DNA from: Leisingera sp. ANG-Vp
GTDB lineage: Bacteria > Pseudomonadota > Alphaproteobacteria > Rhodobacterales > Rhodobacteraceae
DNA length: 64,000 nucleotides
Reading direction: 5' to 3'
Assembly: GCF_000813725.1 (NCBI RefSeq)
Contig: NZ_JWLD01000023.1
Span: forward strand, 11,530-75,529
Shown here piece by piece: positions 59,373 through 64,000 of the stretch. Every line of letters begins with the position of its first letter. The stretch's first letter is position 1. A model generated the notes under the pieces. That model was not told where the DNA came from, did no database searches, and saw only the letters and a program-made list of their open reading frames with translations. Position numbers and translations under genes: made by a program.

Positions 59373-59705
59373 CACTTTTTCTAGGGGTAAATGTCTCGGG
59401 AAGTCCACCAATATCCGCTTTGGGTTCCCCGAGTCTTGAGCGGGAACTCAAATGCGTCCGCTTGATAGAACCCGCCAAACCGGACTGAAACCCCAGCTGC
59501 AAAGAAAGGCACCTTGTCCTGAAATTTAACCTATCCCTCATTCAGTCAAAGGTCCGCTTTAGGCAACGTAAGTTCTGAAATCATGCCCGTCTTTGGCGGC
59601 GAGCGATTATCCGTGCCTGCGACAGCATTCGTTCAGTTCACTGCGTCTCCGCGATACAGCTCAAAGCCCGCATCAGCCTTTGATCAGATGCCAAGCCTTC
59701 GCTCT
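59373..59705. other. Intergenic region, no gene seen
   Basis: Promoter side of the LysR gene and the 3' flank of the ornithine cyclodeaminase-family gene. No coding frame with supporting signals. Confidence 0.5.
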
Positions 59706-60620
59706 TCACGTTTCGGCAAGCTCTAGAACAGCCCGGGCCACAAACAAGTCCTGTACGGACAGGCCGGAACTGTCGAATACCGTGATCTCCTCCGCATTCT
59801 CTCTTCCCGCAGCCTTTCCTGCCAGCACCGCGCCAATTGCGGTGAGTTCCATGCCTTCCTTTGCATGCTGAAATTCGCCAATTATGCGAGACTGGGCGGG
59901 AAGGTCGCAAAACAGCTTTGCACGGTCGAAGAGCGCCGCCGGCAGCTCCTGTTTCCCGGTGGAGTCCGAGCCCATCGAAGCCACGTGCGTTCCTGGCCGC
60001 ACCCAGCCGGCGTCGAAAAGCGGCGCGGTGGAGGGGGTCACGGCGACGATGATGTCCGCGCTGCGGCAGGCAGGTTCGGCTTCGGCAAGTTCTGCCGGAA
60101 TACCGTCGTCCTGCAATGCCGCCACAAAGGCTTCCCCCTTTGCCGCGTTGCGCGTGACCACCAGCACCCTGTTCAGGTCCCGAATTCTGGCAAGTGCCCG
60201 CACCTCGAACTCTGCCTGATGGCCTGCGCCGAATACAGCAAGCGTGCCGGCATCCGGGCGCGCCAGCGCATCCGCGGCCACTGCATCCGCGGCGGCTGTG
60301 CGGTATGCGTTGAGCCTGCCTGCCTCCACGGCCGCACCGATACGCCCGCAGCTTTGGTCGAACAGCATGATAATCGAATTGTGCCGCGGCATTCCCTGGG
60401 CGTCATTGCCCGGCCAGTATGAGCCGACTTTGAGCCCGGCAAGATCACCAACGGCTGAGGATTTCACCGCATAGGTATTGGACGGGTCGCTGCCGTGCCC
60501 CAGCACCACCGGAAAGACTGCCGCCCCTTGGCTGGCCGCGATCAAAGCGGCCTTGACCGCGTCATAAGCCATTTCGTGGGACGCAAGTTTTGCAGATACT
60601 TCTTCAGGCACATATTTCAT
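59706..60620 (-). CDS. Ornithine cyclodeaminase/mu-crystallin family protein
   Basis: 304 residues. The NAD(P) site is AGTLAVFGAGHQAEFEVRAL near residue 125, preceded by GRLNAYRTAAADAVAADAL and the lysine-bearing YAVKSSAVGDLAGLKVGSYW. Members either cyclise ornithine, reduce cyclic imino acids, or reduce iminosuccinate (BhcD of the beta-hydroxyaspartate cycle). The neighbouring aldolase-family gene is of the BhcC type, so a BhcD-like imine reduction is attractive, but bhcA and bhcB are absent. It starts nine bases after the aldolase-family gene, same strand. Confidence 0.85.
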   Translation of the reverse strand: MKYVPEEVSAKLASHEMAYDAVKAALIAASQGAAVFPVVLGHGSDPSNTYAVKSSAVGDLAGLKVGSYWPGNDAQGMPRHNSIIMLFDQSCGRIGAAVEAGRLNAYRTAAADAVAADALARPDAGTLAVFGAGHQAEFEVRALARIRDLNRVLVVTRNAAKGEAFVAALQDDGIPAELAEAEPACRSADIIVAVTPSTAPLFDAGWVRPGTHVASMGSDSTGKQELPAALFDRAKLFCDLPAQSRIIGEFQHAKEGMELTAIGAVLAGKAAGRENAEEITVFDSSGLSVQDLFVARAVLELAET

Positions 60621-60629
60621 TGGTCTCTC

Positions 60630-61778
60630 CTACCATCCACCGAACCGGGGCCATGTCCTGAGCGGGGCGCCGGGGACCGGCGGGAGTACGTTGTAGGCCT
60701 GGAATTGCGCCGCGGGGGCGCAGGCATGGTTTGGCAGAATGCGCAGCCGCGATCCCACTGGCAAGTCAGGCAACGGTGCGTCGTTTCCCGGGCGGCGGGC
60801 GATGATCCCGTGCTCTTGGTTCGTTTTGATCACAATCAGGTCCTCAATCGGCTGGCCAACTTCATCGCAGACCGCGCCATACCCCTGGTCGACGGCTTGC
60901 CCGGCCGTTCCGCGGTCCCGCGACATCGCCATCCAGCCCGCATCCGTAATGACCCAGCCCTTGTCACGCTGGTGCCCGATGACTGTGGTCAGAACCGACA
61001 GGGCGATATCGTCAATGCCGCATACTCCGATCCCGGCCTGCACCAGATCGAAGAAGGCGTAGACGCCGGCGCGCACCTCCGTTACGCCATCAAGGTCTTC
61101 AACCGCATGCGCGGTGGGTGTTGAGCCGATGCTGACCACCGGGCAGGGCAAACCGGCGTCCCGAAGCATGTTCGCCGATCCAACTGCAGCCTGCCGTTCC
61201 AGTTCGGCAAGCCAGGCATGGGCATCTTCCCCGGCAACCTCGTAGCTTTCCCCGGCATGGGTCAGCACCCCGCGCAGTTCGGCAGCACCTTCGTGCAGGA
61301 TACGCCCGATCCCGATCAGGACGGGATCGCCGGGGGCCACCCCGCTGCGGTGCCCATCGCAGTCCAGCTCGATCAGCGCGGGGATCGCCTGCCCAGAACG
61401 CTGCGAGAAGCCGGCAACGGCCTGCGCCTGCTCAGCACTGTCAAGCAAGACCGTCAGATCGCATCCTTTGGCCCGAATGGCAGCGACACGTTCCAGCTTC
61501 TGCGGCGTGATGCCAACAGCGTAAATGATGTCCTTCACTCCCATTTCTGCAAACACCTCAGCCTCGGTCAGGGTTGAGACGGTTGCAGGGCCGGTCCCAT
61601 CCGTGAGCAGCCGACGTGCGATGTCAGTGGACTTCACCGTCTTCAGGTGGGGGCGCAGGCTGCTCCCTTTCGAAGCGATATGGCTGGCAAGACGGCGGAT
61701 ATTACGGGTCATCCGGTATTCGTCGAGGATCAGGGCCGGAGTTTGCAGGGCGTCAAGGCGCGGGTCCGCGGTCGTCAT
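60630..61778 (-). CDS. D-threonine aldolase / D-serine dehydratase family PLP enzyme
   Basis: 382 residues: an N-terminal alanine racemase-like barrel with the PLP lysine K46 in SLRPHLKTVKSTDIARRLL (RPHxKT is the family motif; the next histidine is valine), and a C-terminal D-ser dehydratase-like domain with the metal-binding HxC motif in ILPNHACAPA. Middle segments are LIELDCDGHRSGV and VRAGVYAFFDLVQAGIG. Reactions known for the family are retro-aldol cleavage of D-threonine, D-serine dehydration, and 3-hydroxyaspartate cleavage (BhcC). Gene pair with the ornithine cyclodeaminase-family gene. Exact substrate unknown. Confidence 0.85.
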   Translation of the reverse strand: MTTADPRLDALQTPALILDEYRMTRNIRRLASHIASKGSSLRPHLKTVKSTDIARRLLTDGTGPATVSTLTEAEVFAEMGVKDIIYAVGITPQKLERVAAIRAKGCDLTVLLDSAEQAQAVAGFSQRSGQAIPALIELDCDGHRSGVAPGDPVLIGIGRILHEGAAELRGVLTHAGESYEVAGEDAHAWLAELERQAAVGSANMLRDAGLPCPVVSIGSTPTAHAVEDLDGVTEVRAGVYAFFDLVQAGIGVCGIDDIALSVLTTVIGHQRDKGWVITDAGWMAMSRDRGTAGQAVDQGYGAVCDEVGQPIEDLIVIKTNQEHGIIARRPGNDAPLPDLPVGSRLRILPNHACAPAAQFQAYNVLPPVPGAPLRTWPRFGGW

Positions 61779-61861
61779 GGCAATCCTATTCGGCTGGCTC
61801 TTCTTCGCAAGCAGTCTGGATCAGCAGGCACCTGATTGATATTAACAAGATCTTCAAAACT

Positions 61862-61880
61862 CATTAAGTTGAACTTAATG
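61862..61880. promoter_or_regulatory. Perfect 19-base palindrome overlapping the LysR start codon
   Basis: CATTAAGTT-G-AACTTAATG: nine-base arms around one base, with its last three bases being the ATG of the LysR gene. It lies in the 99-base divergent space with the aldolase-family operon. Fits an autoregulatory operator; it also takes the place where a ribosome binding site should be. Confidence 0.7.
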
Positions 61881-62783
61881 CTTGAATCCGCTGATCTCCG
61901 GTTCTTTGCCGCTCTCACAACAGAGCCCTCTCTGGCTGCTGCCGCAAGAGCGCTGAATGTCAGCGCGCCGGCGGTGTCCCAGCGGCTGGCGCAAATCGAA
62001 GGGCGGCTTGGGCTGCGGCTGATCGAGCGCGGCCGGGGCCGGCTGGTTCTGACCGCCGAAGGCGAAGCACTGCTGCGCCGGTCAGACGAGATCCTTCACC
62101 GCCTCGCCGTGCTGAATGAAGACATGCTTGCACACCGGCATCAGGTCAGCGGTCCGTTGCGCATTATCGCCCCGCTCGGCTTTGGCCGAATACATGTCGC
62201 ACCCGCCGTCGTCAGCCTGACAAGCAGCTTCCCGGAAATAACACCGGACCTGGTTCTGTCCGACGACCCCTATGGTGCAGCGAGAGCCGACAACTGGGAC
62301 ATCATCGTCCATATCGGGCAATTGGCTGATTCCAGCCTGACCCAGAAGAAGCTTGCCTCGAACCGGCGTTTTCTCTGTGCCTCGCCGGCTTACCTTGCGC
62401 ACAACGGCGTGCCAAAGCACCCCGGCGATTTGCACAGCCATTCCTGCGGCGTGATCCGCGAAGATCAGGCTGATGTCACCATGTGGAGCGTTACTGGCGC
62501 ATGCGGTGAGCACCATTCGCTCCGTATTCGCCCCGCCTTTGCCAGCAATGATGGCGAGGTGATCAAATCCTGGGCTGTTGCTGGAATGGGGATTGTCCAG
62601 CGCTCTGAATGGAATGTGGCGGCAGAGCTTGCCGATGGCCGGCTTGACCGTGTTTTAGAATCTTATGCCCTGCCGGACGCCGACATTGTTGCAATACTGA
62701 ACCCCAGAACGCTCAGAAGCGCCCGTGTCCAGGAAACTTTGGACGCATTGACCGCGCATCTGTCGTCTGTTCCCTGGCGATGA
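61878..62783 (+). CDS. LysR-family regulator
   Basis: 301 residues. Helix-turn-helix in residues 1-60: LRFFAALTTEPSLAAAARAL, VSAPAVSQRLAQIEGRLGLR; effector domain after residue 90. ATG 61878 (MLESADLRF) gives the normal LysR length; an upstream in-frame start (61836) would add 14 atypical residues. Divergent from the D-threonine aldolase / ornithine cyclodeaminase-family operon, with a palindrome at the start codon, so it very likely controls both. Confidence 0.88.
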   Translation: MLESADLRFFAALTTEPSLAAAARALNVSAPAVSQRLAQIEGRLGLRLIERGRGRLVLTAEGEALLRRSDEILHRLAVLNEDMLAHRHQVSGPLRIIAPLGFGRIHVAPAVVSLTSSFPEITPDLVLSDDPYGAARADNWDIIVHIGQLADSSLTQKKLASNRRFLCASPAYLAHNGVPKHPGDLHSHSCGVIREDQADVTMWSVTGACGEHHSLRIRPAFASNDGEVIKSWAVAGMGIVQRSEWNVAAELADGRLDRVLESYALPDADIVAILNPRTLRSARVQETLDALTAHLSSVPWR

Positions 62784-63047
62784 CTTTCCTTACCAAAGCC
62801 GGAACCGGGCGTTTGTGCAATGAGCATCGCTTGTCACAATAGTCTCTCTACCGGCTTCTGGATTGTCCGGATCCAGCCATTCTTCAAAGATGCAGCGAAG
62901 GCTGCAGACCGCCTATTGCTGTGGTCTTTGCCTGGATCGCTCATGACGGTTGGGCGGAAAACCGTTGTTCGCAGCACGGGCAGCACAAAAATGCAGGCAA
63001 TGAATAAACAGACATTCAGTGGGGCCGTGCTAAAACCTTCTACTGCA

Positions 63048-63420
63048 TTAAATCAAAGGAATACTCTTTTCCCAGGCGTTTGCGGGTGTCTTTGCCACTT
63101 GCACCTGGGCCACTGCCTTTCCAAAGGAAGGGGGACGGAAGGCGGCAATGCTGAGGATCAGTTTGCCAGACAGGTCTGCATCCATCTGCTTGGCCACAGC
63201 GGTAAAGACCTGAGGTTTGATTTCCAGAACGATGATGTCTGCGGCCGTGGGGTTGGCCATATCGTCTGTCCTGTGAACACCATGCTCAGTTGCCAACCGG
63301 ACCCGCTGTTCGGCGTTCGGATCGACAACCGTGATCCGCGATGGCTCCCACCTGCTTGCAATCTGGCTCCCAATGATGGCTGCCGCCATGTTGCCACCGC
63401 CGATGAATGCAGTCTTGTCT
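63048..63420 (-). pseudogene. proC: Pyrroline-5-carboxylate reductase (ProC) N-terminal remnant
   Basis: Reads TAFIGGGNMAAAIIGSQIAS from about 63413, the ProC NADP motif, then RITVVDPNAEQRVRLATEHG, ADIIVLEIKPQVF and LSGKLILSIAA, after which similarity breaks into unrelated residues and a stop at 63048. About 110 of the usual 270 residues remain, lacking the substrate domain. It lies a few bases beyond the stop of the dehydrogenase gene at the window end, on the same strand. Not functional as read. Confidence 0.8.
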
Positions 63421-63425
63421 ATAGC

Positions 63426-64000
63426 TCAGAAGCTCGTGATGACGGTCGCGCCGACGGACTGGAACTTGTCCATGTTCATGAGCGCCTCGGGTGCCGCGCC
63501 GATGCTGATCTTGTCGCCAACCAGCCGGGCCGGGTCTAGTTTGCCGCTCTCGACCATATCGAGCATCGCACCATACCGATGCGCTTGCATCCCGTGAGAG
63601 CCGAGCAACTCGATTTCTTGGCCCACAATTTTAGGCATTGGCACGGCGGGGGCCGCGTGATCGCCCAGCATCAGGCCCACCTGAACATGCTTGCCACGCG
63701 GGCGCAGGCAAAGGATCGAATTCGTCATCGTCGCCGGATGCCCAAGCGCATCGAGCGAGACATGCGCACCGCCTTTAGTGATTTCTGCGATCGCGTCGAC
63801 CACGTCGCCCTTGCCATCAATTGCCGCGACCGCACCGAGATCCTTGGCCAGCGCCAGTTTTTCCGGGTCCAGATCAACGCCGATTACATTCGCCCCCGCC
63901 GCACTGGCAATCATCACCGCAGAGAGACCGACGCCACCGCAGCCATGCACGGCAACCCACTGTCCTGCACAGACCTTGCCTTGGTCAATCACCGCACGGA
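63426..64000 (-). CDS. Zinc-type alcohol dehydrogenase (MDR family), N-terminus cut by window
   Basis: About 190 C-terminal residues are visible and the frame runs off the end of the window. NAD motif: [20 protein letters not shown], followed by [20 protein letters not shown], and [21 protein letters not shown]. The C-terminus [15 protein letters not shown] is complete. The catalytic-zinc half is outside the window, so zinc dependence cannot be confirmed. Substrate unknown. Confidence 0.88.
   Translation of the reverse strand, partial: RAVIDQGKVCAGQWVAVHGCGGVGLSAVMIASAAGANVIGVDLDPEKLALAKDLGAVAAIDGKGDVVDAIAEITKGGAHVSLDALGHPATMTNSILCLRPRGKHVQVGLMLGDHAAPAVPMPKIVGQEIELLGSHGMQAHRYGAMLDMVESGKLDPARLVGDKISIGAAPEALMNMDKFQSVGATVITSF

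Noticed and set aside
62820-63539. 239-codon plus-strand frame
   Set aside because: Runs opposite the proC remnant and the dehydrogenase gene; no signals or family resemblance.

Overview
The window looks like chromosomal or megaplasmid DNA of a marine Rhodobacteraceae (Roseobacter group: Leisingera/Phaeobacter/Ruegeria-like). It is GC-rich and dense in periplasmic-substrate transporters (ABC, TRAP). It carries many LysR regulators and catabolic modules for osmolyte and sulfonate type compounds: a DMSP demethylase-like protein, an MttB/dimethylglycine dehydrogenase pair, and a dihydroxypropanesulfonate operon. Genus placement is inference. No rRNA, tRNA, CRISPR array or intact mobile element was seen.

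Layout. 1-3.4 kb: end of a ferric-hydroxamate uptake operon (fhuD cut by the window edge, fused fhuB) and a TetR regulator. 3.4-4.8 kb: decayed genes (fdhD and peptide-ABC ATPase remnants) around one small ORF with a strong ribosome binding site. 4.8-7.6 kb: acnB. 8.4-10.5 kb: a secreted von Willebrand A protein and a small exported partner. 11-12.3 kb: a triple RidA-domain protein. 12.8-20.3 kb: a minus-strand operon (dimethylglycine dehydrogenase-like flavoprotein, MttB-like methyltransferase, Ldh-family imine reductase, DadA-like oxidase) with a divergent GcvA-like regulator. 20.6-21.2 kb: a YeiH-family pseudogene. 21.3-29.6 kb: OsmC, enoyl-CoA hydratase and acyl-CoA dehydrogenase on the minus strand; a LysR regulator divergent from a ThDP enzyme, a transthyretin-like protein, a thiolase and a 3-hydroxyacyl-CoA dehydrogenase. 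29.7-38.9 kb: minus-strand cluster of LysR, peptide-type ABC transporter, FMN 2-hydroxyacid dehydrogenase and DmdA-like protein.

39.2-42.3 kb: an integrase pseudogene beside a two-gene nicotinamide salvage operon (nadV, NadM-Nudix). 42.7-52.9 kb: the best-defined system, a LacI regulator with twin palindromic operators divergent from a 61-residue membrane protein, hpsKLM TRAP transporter, hpsNOP, a universal stress protein, comDE and an FMN sulfolactate dehydrogenase candidate. Together these would import 2,3-dihydroxypropane-1-sulfonate and take it through sulfolactate and sulfopyruvate to sulfoacetaldehyde; the desulfonating enzyme (Xsc, SuyAB or CuyA) is not in the window. 53.2-55.5 kb: a GlxA-type regulator divergent from a class III alcohol dehydrogenase relative that lacks two structural-zinc cysteines. 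55.8-59.4 kb: an IS5-type fragment, then LysR, formylglycine-generating enzyme and sulfatase in one operon. 59.7-62.8 kb: an ornithine cyclodeaminase-family and D-threonine aldolase-family pair with a divergent LysR. 63.0-64.0 kb: a proC remnant and a zinc-type dehydrogenase cut by the window end.

The window is therefore a set of regulator-plus-transporter-plus-enzyme modules separated by short stretches that hold decayed genes, which suggests repeated module gain and loss.
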